Notes: a model not told the origin generated them from the letters alone. A stretch of 64,000 nucleotides of DNA from Apus apus (GCF_020740795.1 NC_067286.1:16310350-16374349), one strand, 5' to 3'. Counted from the stretch's first letter, positions 46,401-60,249 are shown. Made by a program: numbers and translations.

Positions 46401-47456
46401 GGCTAGAAACTATCTCCTAATGACCAAAGATACCTGTTCTAATGACATCCCTGCCTTTCGTCTTCTCTCCCTGGACAGAGGAACCCTCTCCTTCATTTCA
46501 CCAAGGTTAAAATACAAACTCTGCCAGCATTTCGGGTATAGTTTCCTTAAGGTCCATGTCAGGAGCACAGGGACCTCTAAGGGTACCCCTCCAACTTCTA
46601 GGACTGGGAATTTCCCTATCCTTTCCCCTCACTGAAAAAGATCACCAGGAACAGGAATTTTGGAGACTTGATATTCCTGTCTCAAGCCAGAAGGGCACAC
46701 TGATAATGGTAATTGTTGTTTTCTTCACAGCTGGGGCATAGCTGCTAAGGGAGGGAGGCGATTAAGAGAATATTAAGACTTCATCTTCCAAGAGTTTGTT
46801 GCTTCTGTTCCTCCTCCCTCTCCTCTCCATTCCCCATGCTTAGCAAAGAAAGCGGCAGGAGTATTATTTCTCAAGGCCTACTCTGACGTCAATACGCAGG
46901 GTATTTATTTATGAAATTGAATCTAACAGTGGGGGAGAGAGAAGCGGAGGAAGATGGACGCGCAGAGCTAGCAGCTGCCAAGTTATAACAGAGCAGCAAC
47001 CTCCCAGTATTTTTCTACCCTCTTTCTGGGGGAGGGATGCAGTGCCCAGAGCTTCGGAGGCCCAGGGAAAGTGAGATGGAAGAGAGAAAGGGAAAAGGCA
47101 GCTTAGCATTGAGAGCAGAGGAAAGGTACAGTAAGGGGAGGACCTAAACAAGTTAAATAGCCCATTTCTGGTGTTGGGATACTCAGGTTCAGTCCTTATG
47201 CAGCGAGGGGAGCACTGTTAACACTTGCCTTCAGGCAGGCTCTGACCAGGCTCTAGCAGCCCTTTCCTCTCAATCTCTTTGGTCTTTACACAGAAAAATC
47301 AGAGGGAAATTCCAGGCCAATAAATAATTTCTCCTTGTGATGCTCCTTCCCTGCTTCCTGTTTCGGGCTCAGGCAGCAAAACAGCTGCCTGAGAAGCCAG
47401 CACTGGAGTTAATATAGAGTTGTCCGCTGCAGTCAATGAGAAACAGTTTTCCAGAG
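43456..47456. other. Intergenic DNA downstream of IGF2, first part
   Basis: About 4 kb without a recognisable gene. No H19-like exon or microRNA hairpin was identified. A T tract lies at 45549-45563 and a CRE motif is listed separately. The short open frames here match nothing I know. Confidence 0.55.
46884..46891 (+). promoter_or_regulatory. Perfect CRE palindrome (TGACGTCA)
   Basis: TGACGTCA lies in CTCTGACGTCAATACGC, next to TATTTATTTATGAAATTG and within a repeat-free stretch about 3.4 kb downstream of the last IGF2 poly(A) signal. It is the full consensus site for CREB/ATF. Full-length CpG-containing CREs are uncommon by chance in AT-rich intergenic DNA. It may mark a distal enhancer. 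Confidence 0.4.
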
Positions 47457-47705
47457 TAGAATCACGAAATCACGGAATTGTCATTGTTGGAAGAGACCTC
47501 TAGAGATCATCTAATCCAACTCCCCTGCTAAAACATGATTTCCTAGAGCACATTACTCAGGACTGCATCCAGGCAGGTCTTGAATATCTCCAGAGAAGGG
47601 AACTCCACAACCTCCGTTCCAGTGCTCTGTCACCCTCACTGTAAAGAAGTTTTCCCTCATATTTAAATGGAACTTCCTGTGTTCTAGCTTGTGTCCGTAC
47701 AAATT
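47457..47705 (-). mobile_element. CR1 LINE 3' fragment
   Basis: The + strand begins TAGAATCACGAAATCACGGAATT and continues TTGGAAGAGACCTCTAGAGATCATC, TCCAACTCCCCTGCTAAA, GGTCTTGAATATCTCCAGAG and TGTAAAGAAGTTTTCCCTC. This is the reversed 3' end of a CR1 subfamily with the long TCCAAC..CTCCAG spacing. It is truncated at its 5' side and about 250 bases long. Confidence 0.9.
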
Positions 47706-50700
47706 TTGTCCATTGATGTTACCAGAAGCATAAAGATATGAAGTTCAAAAAGGGAGAGTAGTTTATTTACTTTCCCAAGGAGAACAGAAACCTGGTGGAG
47801 GGGAGAGGAGGAAAGCTCGAGGAGCCTGAGGAGCATAGGTGACCATGACACCATGGTGCCTCCAGCTTCAACTCTGGCAAGAGCTGGGAGAAGGTGGTTT
47901 TGAGCATCCCTCACCAGCCTGGAAGTCATGCATGGAAATTCGCACACTTGGGGATGGAAGTAGAGGAGGACAGCTTTTGACTTTCCCAAGTACAGCTATC
48001 GTATCGTATGCTAACCAGCATATGATAAGGCTGGGCAGGGAAGGGAGGGAAAGGAAAACACCCGTGTGAGCATGGAAATAAAATTCTCCATCTTTAACTA
48101 TCTGGGCTCCTCCAGGCTTATTGTTGGAAGCATGTAATGAAAGCCGTAGCTGAACAGCTCTTCTGTCAGCCTGGGGGAAGCCCGCTGCATAGCAGCTGAA
48201 GGAACCCTGCAGGTCTCCAGCTTTGTTGTCAAAGCCCCTGCCTTTCCTGGGATTTCCCTGCTTACTCCTCATTGCCATGTACAAAAAGGAGTTGATGCCC
48301 TAGATGAATCCCTCCCTGCGAAGGTTCATGCCCTTGCAAACAGCTTCAAGGTGTCAGCCAGCCCCGAGCATATTGTTTCTCCAAAACAAGGGAAGAGAGG
48401 CATGTTCTGGAGATCTGTTTACAAGTCGGACTATCTCCAGTTATATAATGACACAAGCCTGGCTGCCAGCAAGTTGTTGCTCCAAGTTGGGGAAGACAAT
48501 TAGATCGCCTCTCAGGGCGGTGAGTGTGCACAATGCAGGCTTTGTGCCACCCTGCCACCAGCTCTGGCATGCAAGAGCAAGCCTGGCGAGCCTGTCCTCT
48601 CCGGAGAAAGAGGAGGCAGAGGGAAAGGAAAAGCCCCTAGCCACCTGGGTGGGTGTGCCTGTGCCAGAGCAGGGATGGCTGCTGAGGGCCTGGGAGGCGC
48701 CAGGGAAGGAGCCCGTCTGCAAGTGTTTTCCTGTCCTGGCAGCGAAGGGATGAGGGTAAATTGGTCATCACACTGCAGGGCAGAGACAGCTCTGACCCCT
48801 CCACTGAAAATGGCACAGGAAGTTTCGGTGTTTGGCTTCCTGTGCTTCCTGGTGCACTGATGGATTTAGGCTCTTTCTGAAAGTCTTGGCACTGCCTGTC
48901 AGGTCAATGGAAAAAATGTGGTATCTAGAGATGGGAAATACCAAACCTACTCAGAAATGCACTCGTTTAAAAGGGAAAGGTGGTTTCTGGGTGACCTTGC
49001 ATTCCTGTCCTCGATGGATGTGGAGGGGAGCTGTGCCTTGGAAAATGCACAGTCTGGACTGCTGCAATGCAACCTGTGATGAACATTAGCTGGGTTCTGC
49101 TCAGAGGCACACCTGGGCCACAACATACTTCTAGTAGCATTAGGCTGCCAGAACTGCACACCTAGCCAAGGGAGAAATACTGCTACTGCCATCCCCTCAG
49201 CATGGTGGGGCTGGGGCATGCCATGGAGCTGCAGGCAAAGAGTATCTCAGCTCTGCTGCATGCAACAGTGGCCCTGGTTTCAGGAGGCAGTGATGCACAG
49301 AGAGGAAAGATGGTCTGAAATAAAATACCCCATGTCATCAACAGCCACAGATTAATTAAATGAAATTGCTCATTGCTGCAAGGAGTTAGTGAAAGAAAAA
49401 CACTGGGAAGAAATGTTATCTCTAATGACTAAAGGCATGTGTAGCTGGGCTGCACAGGGAGGTGTTGATAAACATGGCTAAACCCTCGTGCTTCTGAGGA
49501 GCTGAGCTCTGATAGCCTGTGGGGCTGAGGAGACTTCTGCTGGCAGCTTGCTAGTGCATTGCTGCGCATGCTGAGCACTTTCACCTTGTCCTCTGCAGTG
49601 TTGCCACTGGCTTCATGGAAAGCTGAGTGTTCAATTAAATACACCACTGCTCTGAACTGGTCCAGATGCTCCCACTTACTGGGACAAAGGTGACTCGTGG
49701 ACTTTTTTTCTTTTGCGACCATGGCAGGAATCCTTATATTAGTGACAGTGGTTGCAAAAGATATGTGTAAATCTGCTTTGCAGATAAACCCTCTGCTTGC
49801 AGAGCTCCCTCAGTGTTCACAAAGCACGCCTGATCTGCACGCCCATCATGCAGTTTACTGGATGTCCAACCCATGCATGTGGATGTCAGTAAAGCCCTAA
49901 TGGTGACCGTGTACTTGCCTGTGACACAATACTACTCTCAGCCCAACCCAGCAAAAACAGTTCCCTCTGGAAGTGAGTCATATTTCTTCATCTTTCGAAC
50001 CACTTCAAGCAATTTGTCTTGCAGACTTTCTGACTACATTTACATAAAATGCATCCTTCCTTTCTTTTTATTCCTGGTTCTATGCATGGGGTTATAATAG
50101 AAGGCATGATTGGAGGTCACTGTGACACACACAGACACACACAAGGGAGAGCATGCTGTGCTTTTGGTAGGTACCTAGCAATGCTTATGCAGGTGGCAGG
50201 CTCTTGGTTTCCCTGGGCACTCGCAACACGCCAGCACAATGAGAAAAAAGGCTAAGCTGCTGGGCGCTGCCAGAAACTCTGTGAGTTTGTCTACAAAGTG
50301 CAGTTTGTAGACACGAATAACCTCACAAGACCCCTGGAAGTGAAGCTGAGAGTATGGTTACTGGCAAAGTTAGGGAGGTGTAAGGGAGGATGGGAGCACG
50401 AAGAGGCTTCCAGGAACGGCTTGTGCACGCATACGGCATGGTTAGGAACTGTTCCTCCCTGGGATTTAAGTGCAGGCTATTATTTATATCCCCGTAGCTC
50501 TGCCAACATGTGACGCTTGCAGCATTAGAGCTGGAACTACAGCTCTGAGCAAGCTGGAGGCTTTCATTCACAACTGCCAGATGCAACAAGACCCTTTGGA
50601 GTCTGAGGGCGAAGGAGGCTGCACATAAAAATAGCCTAAGGCCTTCATAAGTTCCACCTTACAGCTTAATTTCCATACCAACTAAAACAGGTATCTTCAG

Positions 50701-50894
50701 GTTGGAAATGAAATAAATGACTGAAAGGTACATGAGAAAGGTTTCTGAGCTTGTGAGAGACATGGAATCAGGGATGGGGCAGGCTTTGCTGTGTCTTCCT
50801 GTACAAGAGCAGGCAGTGTTACACAAAGTCAGTAGGAACTGGGCTGATGAAGGAACAGAAGCAGATGTCTCTTCATGCAACAGGTAGCAAACAG
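47706..50894. other. Intergenic DNA, no gene seen
   Basis: About 3.2 kb. Open frames of up to about 150 codons (for example 48304-48753 on the + strand) show no domain or splice context I recognise. No RNA gene or young transposon. Confidence 0.5.
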
Positions 50895-51198
50895 ATGCAT
50901 GGATCTCCTTACCAAAGGATGTTAAGGATATGAGAAGTTTACACGGAATCAAGGAGAGTTCATGGAAGAGAAGTCCACTGAGAGTTACTAAATACATAGA
51001 AACTGTATCTGGCTCAGGAAGTTCCTGAGCTGAAAATAGTTAGAGGCTGGGACAGCACTGAAGGGAAGTGTTGTATACATTTGCCCTTGTTTTTACTTCT
51101 CTCTAGGCTTCCAGTCATGGGCTGTGTTGAGGTCCGGATGATAGGTTAGACAGACTTTTGGTCAGACCTAGTGGAATTGGTTTTATGTCCTTATGTAC
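50895..51198 (+). mobile_element. Ancient CR1-L3-type LINE 3' end
   Basis: Landmarks appear in the order typical of old amniote L3-like CR1 tails: TCTCCTTACCAAAGGATGTT, CAAGGAGAGTTCATGGAAGA, AAGTCCACTGAGAGTTACTA, a GTATACATTTGCCCTTG segment, then TTGGTCAGACCTAGTGGAAT and ATGTCCTTATGT at the end. It is highly diverged, indicating insertion long before modern bird orders. Confidence 0.75.
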
Positions 51199-54100
51199 CT
51201 TCATATTCATGAAAGATGGCTTTATCCTGTTCTTGCATGGCTTCTTCCCAAAGATCACCATCTTCAAGCATCCTTAACCACTCTACATTCACTGCAGCTC
51301 ATGCACCATGCACACCTTTTATCAGGTCATAGATGACCAAGCAGCTTAAGATCCTGACTGTTGGTAGATAAACTGGTTGAACAGGTTAAGGTTTGTGATG
51401 CCTGCCTTATGCATTATCCCCAAGTAGTCTGTCTCTCTCAGGGTTTGATGTTACCAAGTGTTTGGCAATAATACTGATGTTGGACACTGCTACCCCTCTT
51501 GCCTCCTTCTTGTCCCTTCTGTTCCCACCTCATCAAACAATGTCAAAGCTATTCTGAACCCAACTTTTTGCAGTGAATTATAGCTTTGCTCTGATCACTA
51601 GTTGACTCACTTGGTTCTGAGTTTGGCTACTAAAACTGAATCCGTATTGGCATCTGTGTTAGACGAGGCTGAAGCTGCTGAGACGGTGCGTATCTCAGAT
51701 GAACTCCTTTAGGACTTTATTCATCCTACTTGGGATATGTTTAAAGGGTTTATTTGTAGCGATGCTAGAGCCTTTCTCATCCCTCTTTTCCTTGGTAAAC
51801 AGTGCTTGAAAGATGAGTCCCTTCTAAGTAACAACCAAGTGGCCTTGTTACCCTTCCCTTCACATCTTACCAGCTTCTCCTTTGAGCTGTCATGTCCTGG
51901 ATCTTTCACTATGACTAGAGAAACTGCTGAAACCCAAGAATGATCAGAATGGCAGTGACTCCTGAAAGGGGAATTAGGAAAAAAATGTCTGAAAAAAAAA
52001 ATAAAAGAAAAAAAAAGGAGAAAAAATATATACCTGGAGCCCATTGATCCTGTTCTCCCTTGCAAACAGTTAGAGGGCAAAGCATGCATGGCTACACCAC
52101 GAGCTACCTTCTAAGATAAATACATCAGTTCAAGATTTTGGGGACTTCACAGCAAGCCATCTGTTGTGAAAACAAAACACCTAGCTCTATCACAGTTCAG
52201 TGCTTGCTGGGGTTGGTCATGTCTGATTATCAGCATGTTTGCAGTACTGGAGGGATTACTTGATGCAGAATGATTGCCCTAACTTTGCTATCTCTTTTGT
52301 CACACCAACTGTGGCTCCCACTGAGGAAGCTTCAAAATTAGCCAAGCACCCCCTGGAGATCTTAAAAAGTGGACTGCTGTCACGACGGGTGGAGTGGGAT
52401 TTTTGCCTCCAGTGACATTCATGTTGTTGATACTCCTTTTACTTTTTGCTGCTGCTCACACAAGGGCAGAAGCTATTCTTAGCCACAGGGAGCTTAATCT
52501 TTGAGAAAAGAAAAAAACCTCACCCCTCTGTGAGCCATTTCCACAACAATAACTTGTAGCCGGGAGGAAAGAGGGTAGGCCAAAATATGTAACCCTCTTC
52601 ACCAAATAAGGACCCTTGCAAAGGCGGCCCTGAGCCCTGCAAGGCTTAGGAAGGACAGGGTGGGCTTTGCAGTGGAAGAGTGAATCAGCACGGCCATCAG
52701 GTCACACCCACATGAATAATACCTCTCACTTCCCTTGATTTGTACATTGTGATAAAGACCTAGCTGCCTTTTTCGGTATTCCAGTGCCTGCTTGAGAAGA
52801 GTCAGACGTGAAATTAGGTTTCCTCTACCTTAACTTAATAGATTAATTTAGTTTGAACTAAAAATGAAGGCACGCGTACTGCCAGGAGTCAAGAGGCCTC
52901 GAATGACATAAGTCTCCCTTTTTATCCTTTTTTTTTTTTTGTGTGTGTGTGTGTGTGTGTGTGTGCTTGGTGAGTCTAAACATTGAATTATGTTTTATTC
53001 AAAATTTTAAGTGTATCACTACAAGCAGCCCCACTGATTTTGCTCCACATAGTGCAGCAAGAGCATGCAAGAACCAAAGGTGATGTCCACATTGCCAACT
53101 GCTTCTGTACCACTGGAGAAATATTAACTCCTTCTTTTGTTGTCCTTGAAGTTTTCTGTCTTAATAGCTATGCTTGCTCACAGTACAGCTCTCCTGCCTT
53201 CCTTCTGACCATTTGAAGGAGAACCCCCTAACCTGTGTTATCCTTCCAACGTGCCTCATGGCAGGAAAGGTGCAGACTGTACATCTACTAATGGATATTA
53301 CAGGAGACATCCTGGGTGAGAACAGGCCAGGGACAAAACTGTACCCCCAGTATGGAACTGCAAAATTCTCACATTGAAATGTTGTATTTTCCTTCAGAGT
53401 CCCATAACAGGTTTCCCTCTGACAGCAGGGACATGAATGGGAATTTCCATAATGACTGCAAAGACACAATCTTTATCTGAAGGTAACTCAAGATAAACCT
53501 TTCCATAAAGTTTTCCATGCAACCTGATGAAGGCTGCTACGCCTCTCAGACAGTCCTGACTGAACCTTTTTACACTTTTAAGCTGTGTGCTGCTAAAAGA
53601 AGCATTTGCAGTTTTACTACAACTTTACCTCTGTTCCTTCAGTGTTACAGATAGAGGACTGGCAGGAGACTGCTATGCCCAGTTAAAAATGAACATGTAT
53701 TACTGCTTTCTTCACTCAGAGAATATCAACTTGAGCTTTTAGGATGAGATATAATAAGAAAAAAATGGAAGAAAGGTCGTACAGATAATAGGGCCACCGA
53801 GTGCAGAGTAAAGGAACCATGCCAAATCTTCAGATCCTGATGCCTTATTGCCTTCCCATCTTTAAATCAACCGGTTCTAGAAAATTTTAAGTCAAAATTG
53901 GTGCCAACTCTGATTCATGGACAAGATTCTACGGCACAAGATGCTTTAGGAATTTCCATATCTCAAAAGACATAGAAACTGGTATCTGTGATAGTCTGGT
54001 TAATACCTTCAAGTACCAGGAGGAGTCATAAGGCTTGTCACCGATTTTTTGCCGTCTTCTTTTTCACCTGTAACTCCTTGCCACATTCAGCAACTCACTG

Positions 54101-55654
54101 ACATGTTTGGGAGTGGACAGAAGGCTCTTTTCATGTCAAGTAGAATCTCAAAATGTTACAAATAAAACATAAAACTTGTTTATTCTGCCCACTCTGTATT
54201 TTGGGAGGTGCACTGGCTAACCCACTGGTACAGGTTTCTCTGCATTGGTTCTCTGGCTGCAGCCATAAAAACTTCCATGAAGCCGCTTCTGTTATGATCA
54301 GTGCCACCAGTCACCCAGTGTCACCTAGTCAAGCAAATGGCAGTGCACCAACTGAGGGTGCATCCCAAACCTTCTCTCAGGGCCATGTCGTATGGTTACA
54401 TGTTGACATTAGCTCCTGAGATGGAGCAAAATCAAACCTAGTATTGAATAAAGTGTTATTTCATGCTGTTAAGAAATTCACCTTCCCCAACACATTGCCA
54501 CACTTTAGCAACTTACTGCCTCACCCAACCATAATAAAAGATAAAAAGTCCTAGCTCCTGTGCTTCTTGTGGCTTTTGCTGGCTGTGGTTATCTCCCTTG
54601 GTTTCTCCACCTTTGGCCAATATGTTTTTGTGGTCACCCACAGGTTCAACTGCTAAGCCCACAGGGGCAAGGTCCCTCCACCTCTAGATGCCCTGCACAG
54701 ACCAAGCCCCGGGGCCACAGCAGGAGCACCTGTGTGGTACCGCTCTCATTGCCACCACCTCCTCCTCCCAGTCAGCTAGAAGGAGTTAGAGCTCTCTTGT
54801 CCTTCCTTCTTAAAGTGGAATTTCAAGGAACTATATCAAGTCAACAGTCTGGGACAAAGACAAAAAAAAAACAAACCAAAACAACAACCCATCAGGAACA
54901 CCCCAGGAATTTCCTAGTGATTGCTGATAGCAGATGAAAGCTGCTGAGGAACAGCATCAATTAGTATGATGATTAATGCTTCTTTCCATGTGAATACTAC
55001 AGAAAGAGGAGAGCTTGTGTGCCTTGAGAGAGCAGCATTCCTTTGTCTTGCTCATCTGCCCCTGGCGCAGACCTTCTTCTGGTCTTTAAATCCAAAAATG
55101 GCTCATAAGAAAATAAGTCCTCCCAGCCTCACAGCTTGTGTCGCTATTCTAAGCCTGTCCTCTGAAGTCTGGTCAAAGTTAAACCGACAATATTTCAGGT
55201 CTTCCTCCCCTTTATTCTCCCCTCTGCTAAGGGGACCCCATTTTAATTATTATTTAGGAAAAGACAGCTGCTTCCTGTTTGTATCATTAATTTATTTTGT
55301 TTCCTGAAGGGAAGCTTCAGTGAAAAGAATCTGGGGATAGCTGGAACCTCTCACAAAATATTACTGGCTGCACGGGCCAAGGTTAAATACAATAGCTAGG
55401 TTTATTTTTAAATGATTAGTATTTTTCTAAGTCCATGCCAAAGCAGAGACTAAAATTCTAGCACACGTAACTAAGCTTTTACAGTAAATTCTGCCTTTCC
55501 TACATAACTCCCCAGAAGGGAGACAGGCATTCTTAGTTACAGCAAAAGCTAAACCACCAATTTCTCTCCGACTGTTATGAAAACCAAGGCTAGAAGGAGA
55601 AAAGGTGCGGTTCCCTTTCTCCAATTTCTCAAAACCTCACACTCTGGTGAATTT
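51199..55654. other. Intergenic DNA with simple repeats; no gene seen
   Basis: About 4.5 kb with no recognisable exon. An AT-rich stretch at 52820-52870 has a palindrome TTTAGTT-TG-AACTAAA (52847-52862). Another at 55080-55445 contains GGTCAAAGTTAAA (55171-55183), which resembles HNF4/HNF1 sites. Both are possible enhancers, unproven. Confidence 0.45.
52928..52965 (+). repeat. T tract followed by (GT)12 microsatellite
   Basis: Thirteen T (52928-52940) run directly into 12.5 GT units (52941-52965). Simple sequence, likely polymorphic. Confidence 0.97.
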
Positions 55655-56868
55655 GATATGCTGAAATCATGCCTGGCCATCATGATAGCTTTCTACAGTG
55701 GGGTGAGTGACTCAGTGGGTGAGGAGTGTGCAGTGGATATTGTTTATACCAAATTTAACAAGGATTTTGACACTGTATCCTATAACATCCTTATAGACAA
55801 AATGATGAAATATGGATGACATAAACTGACAGTGAGATGTCTTGAAAGCTGGCTGAACTGCTGAGATCAAAGGGTTGTGATCAGTGGCATAAAGCCCATC
55901 TGGAGGCCAGTCACTAGTGGTACACCCTTGGGGCTGATACTGGGACCAGCACTTAGTGCCTTCATTAACGACTGGGATCATGGGACTGAGAACACCCTTG
56001 GGAAGTTTGCAGGTGCAGATTAAAAAATGAGAGGAATGGTTGACAGAGCAGATGGTTGTGGTGCCATTCAAAGGGACCTCAGGAGGCTGGAGTCAACAGG
56101 AATCTTGAACAGTTTAAAGAGAAATATGATGTCCTGCACAGAGGAAGAATTACCTCAGACACCAGTATGAACCAGGGGCTGACCAGCTAGCTGAAAAGCA
56201 GCACTGCAGAAAAGGACCTTAAAGCCCTGGTGGACAAGCTGACTATGAACCAGCAGCATCCTCTTATGGCAAATGTGCCAAGAGCATCTTGGGCTGCATT
56301 AAGAAGAGCATTGCCAGCAGGTTGAGGGAGGTGATCCAACACTGGAGAGCTGGTTTCAGTTCTTGGTGCCCCAGTACAAAACACAGATGTGCTGGAACAA
56401 CAAGGAGCCCCAGAGATGAGTAAGAGATTGCAGCATCTGTCATATGTGGAGGGCTGAGAGAGCTGGGACTGCTCAGCCTGGAGAACAGAAAGCTCAGAGG
56501 GGATCTTATCACTGTGTATAGGTATCTGATGGGAAAGGGGGGGTGAGGGGGGGAAGATGAAGCCACACTCTTGCTAGTGTTGCCCTGTAGCAGGATGAGA
56601 GGCCTGGGGCACATGCTGAAAGAAAGGAAGTTCTGTTTAAAATTTATTTTGTGTTTTTTACTTTTTTGTTGTGAGGATGGGTGTACACTGGCACAGGTTG
56701 CCCAGAGAGTTTGTGGAGTGTCCATCCTTGGAGATACTCAAAGCCACACTGGACAGGGTTTTGGACCCACTCTCCCACTCTAGCTGACCCTGCTTGAGTG
56801 GGGAGTTGGAGGATGTGATCTCAGGAGGTTCCTTCAAACCTCAGCTACTCTGTGATCTTGTGAATCCA
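55655..56868 (+). mobile_element. Old CR1 LINE, + strand, with decayed ORF2
   Basis: The first block translates as an RT remnant with DIVYTKFNKDFDTVSYNILI, the equivalent of the CR1 DVVYLDFSKAFDTV motif. It then continues through TGGGACCAGCACTTAGTGCC (GPVLFNIF region), GCCAGCAGGTTGAGGGAGGT, AGAGCTGGGACTGCTCAGCC, GCACAGGTTGCCCAGAGAGT and the 3' end CTCTGTGATCTTGTGAATCC. The frame is broken many times. It is 5'-truncated at the same RT region as the 9.6-kb copy but is far more diverged, so it inserted earlier. Confidence 0.9.
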
Positions 56869-59800
56869 AGGCTGTACCAAGAGGACCAGGAGCAGATAAG
56901 GTGTCAGAGGTCTTCCAAGACCAGCTGTGAGACACAAGTCATCATTGACTATGCAATGAGCAGCAAGCTCCACCTGGCATGCAATCAGGTTTGTTACAGC
57001 ACTTTTGAAAGGATTTCTCAGCCCTCCAACCCAGCTCCTGTTCAGTGTCTCACCATTTTGGCAGCCTCATCCTTTCCATTCATTACAGCCAAGAGTTGTG
57101 CACCAGCCCTAGCAACCTCACTGCTGTCCACTCTTCCTGCTGCGAGCAGTTATTTGCCACCAACTCTATTGACCTTTTCACATAACTGAGGATGATGAGA
57201 GGTTTTATTTATTGCACATGAAGTAACCACTTGCCCCTCACCTTCTCCTGGTTTCCTTTCTTATGTTTGGTTCTCTCCTTCACTAGGAGCTTTCACATGC
57301 CAAGTTACTTTGACGGAAACCACTACGAGAGACAGTAAAATTATACAAAACCTTTCTTCTACTCCCTCTCCCTATATTGAGTATAGCTTGAAATGGAGTA
57401 ATTAATATTTGTTTCCTTAGAAGAATATTCAGTGCTGCAAGGTCAGCCATGAGAAGTAGGATATGCTAAGATATACTCCAAAGAAGAGAGTTGTTAATAG
57501 TAACAAAGCAGGCAGGGTTTTAAATATAGGGAAAGCTACACATTATTCCTTGCAAATCTAATGACTGCAGTTCACTGCACCTTTCCCTTGGAAAACACCT
57601 TCATCTTGAACACAACACTTAGTATAGCAAAGTTTAAAAGTACTAAAAAGCATCCTTTTTAACAAAAGTACCACATAACTTTTGGTCTCAGAGAACACTG
57701 CTGACAGCAAACTGGTGCAGGATTTTCAGCAGAAAGCGATTGCTGCACCTGGGCTTGTGTAGAGAAAGAAAGGTAAGCTGAGCAACGTGCTTGAGAAGGC
57801 ATGTCCTCTCATGCCACAGAAACATGGCACCCTTCAGCTACACATGATGAGCAGAATGAATGAATGAGTACTGCAACCGCCCGCAGAATTAATTTCTGTC
57901 ACATCCCAGGAAATGGTTCTTTCCCCAGGACAGAAATAATATTACAATGTACATTAACAAGCAGGCAGTGGAGGCAAGAACCCTCGTTCAAAATTGTGAT
58001 TGGATTTGAGGTTCCCCCTCTTGGGGCTAACTGCAACCAGCTGACAGGGTTTCCAGCATTGTCTGCAGAGAGTGCTGGGTCATGGCTCGTGTCCCACCAG
58101 CTAATACATGCAAGGCTGCTGAGCCATGTCCCAACAGTATCCGTGTCGACACCGGGGCTCCCACTCTGCTGCTGTGGCTGGGGGAGGCAGGACTCTTCAA
58201 TTATAAAAGACCTGAACTTCCTTTTTATTTGGGAGATGGGTGGGAGTCTTTTGATGGTACTGTTTCCTGCTGGAGGGACAGGATTGAGAAGAAAAATAAA
58301 ACTTTAACCTCTTCACTCAACTCTGGAGAAGACAGACTTGCCATTGGGCAAGGTTTATTCTGCTGGGAAGCTCAGACTATTCCCATCTTGGGTATAACAC
58401 AAGGTCAACAGCAGCAGTCTCCAGGAATATTAATCTTTCACCCCTCAGACCGTGCCACGGGTAATTAATCACCTGATTGCATAACTTCTTGTAAGACAGG
58501 AAAAATAAGCTGCCTTTGCCAGATTTTTGGACAAGTTATTTCACATACATTTGAACTTTCTTCCAGTACTTGTTGGGTTTTGATTGCAATGAGTGAAGCG
58601 CATCCAAACCCTCTCCCAGCCACAGAGGAGCCAGGCAGCATGGAGGCATGATACATCCCAGAGCAGCCTGGGGACTGGGTCACCTCCCCATTTTGGGGGG
58701 GACCCCTCCAGCCTCCCATCAGGTGGGGGAAGGTACAGCATTTGACAAACGAGCTCAGCTGGGGGCGAGGAAGGGAATAACACAGCACCACGTTACCCCG
58801 CATTTTACATCTGTATGTAATTGAAAGCAGGATCTGGCCAAGCTGCTGTTGACTCCAGAGAGCTGGAACTTACTTAAGAGTGGGGAAATCCTGGAGTTCA
58901 ATCCTAGAAAGTGAAGTTTTGGTGTGCTACAAGCACCACTGGGATGGGCCCAGCTGCAGGAGACCTTCAGGCCCTGGAGTTCATGTAAAGCTGTGAGGGG
59001 TGTTCGGTCAAGCGCATTGCTAGAGTGGCTATCAAGTAACTCCATCTCACCAACAGACTTCAGGACTCACTCTTCCTTTCTACAGATTTGTTAAATGGGG
59101 GTGTAAAACCAAAAATTTTTCTTGACAATTTCTATGACAAGAACATTTCTTGTCATATGAGGTAATGAAATAGGAAACAATGCCCAGAAGCTGCCTGATG
59201 CCTCATGCGGACACCAACCAGCCCACTTCCAACCCTGGGTCTCTGACTTTGGGTGGAGGAGAAGGCATCCCTGTGTGCCCCAACACTGGTGCACCCCTCA
59301 GCAGCCCTGAGCACCTCACCACCCCACTGCTGCCTCCCAAAGCAGGTGGCAGCCATCCTTCATCTCTTTGGATTTTCTCAATTAAATGTTAGGTGAAGCT
59401 TCACCCTCAGGCCACTTTCTCCTAAAGTCATTCAGTCTGAGGCTGGTGCTGACACAAAGGGGCTGAAATATGGAAGAAGCCATGATTTCAGTGTCCTCCT
59501 GACTCCTAAAGTGGATGGCCCTTAGTGATGCACTGAGAGGGAAGCTGGAAAAAAATAATTAGTGGCTACAAGAATCAGAACTGGACTGGGTTGATGGATG
59601 ACAGTGCTGTTCTTTAACAGCTCCTGGAAAAGCAGTCAGGAAGCTTGGTTCAAAAGTGTTCCTGCAAAGATCAGTTTATCCTTTGGCTTTAGGTAGCCCT
59701 TTGGTAAAAACTGGAAGAAACATTCCCCCATATTAAGTGTTTTGATATCCTTGCAGGAAAGATGCTAATAAAGCAGATGGCTTAGCTATCCATTACTGCA

Positions 59801-60249
59801 TATTACAAGTGTTAAGGCTGACATGTGGGGAACCCACACAGTGAAGTGCTATTTTCCAAGGCCACAATGAGAGAGGACAAGGGAGTAAAGCAGAAATCCC
59901 ATGAGCACACAGGCACACTGCATCCACTGCTGTGCAGCGTTGCTCTTGCATCTCACCTGCTTAACCTAAGGCTTCTTGGTGCTCCTCCCCTGCCACCCCT
60001 CTGACCCTAGCCCTCCCTGGAAGGAAGGAGGCAGAGAGCAGCTCCTCACTTGTCCAGGCCAGTGGAGACCTCCAAGAAACACCTTACACCTCTTTAACTG
60101 GTTATTCTGGCTTATGCTTTGCAGAGTAAAACCAGCCGTCAAGCTAACTGCGATGAGAGCGCTGACGTCTTCCCAGCCGTGTGCACTAACATGTGCTTCT
60201 CACCATGCACTGTGTGGCCACAAGTGGCTCATGCTCCATCTGGCCATAG

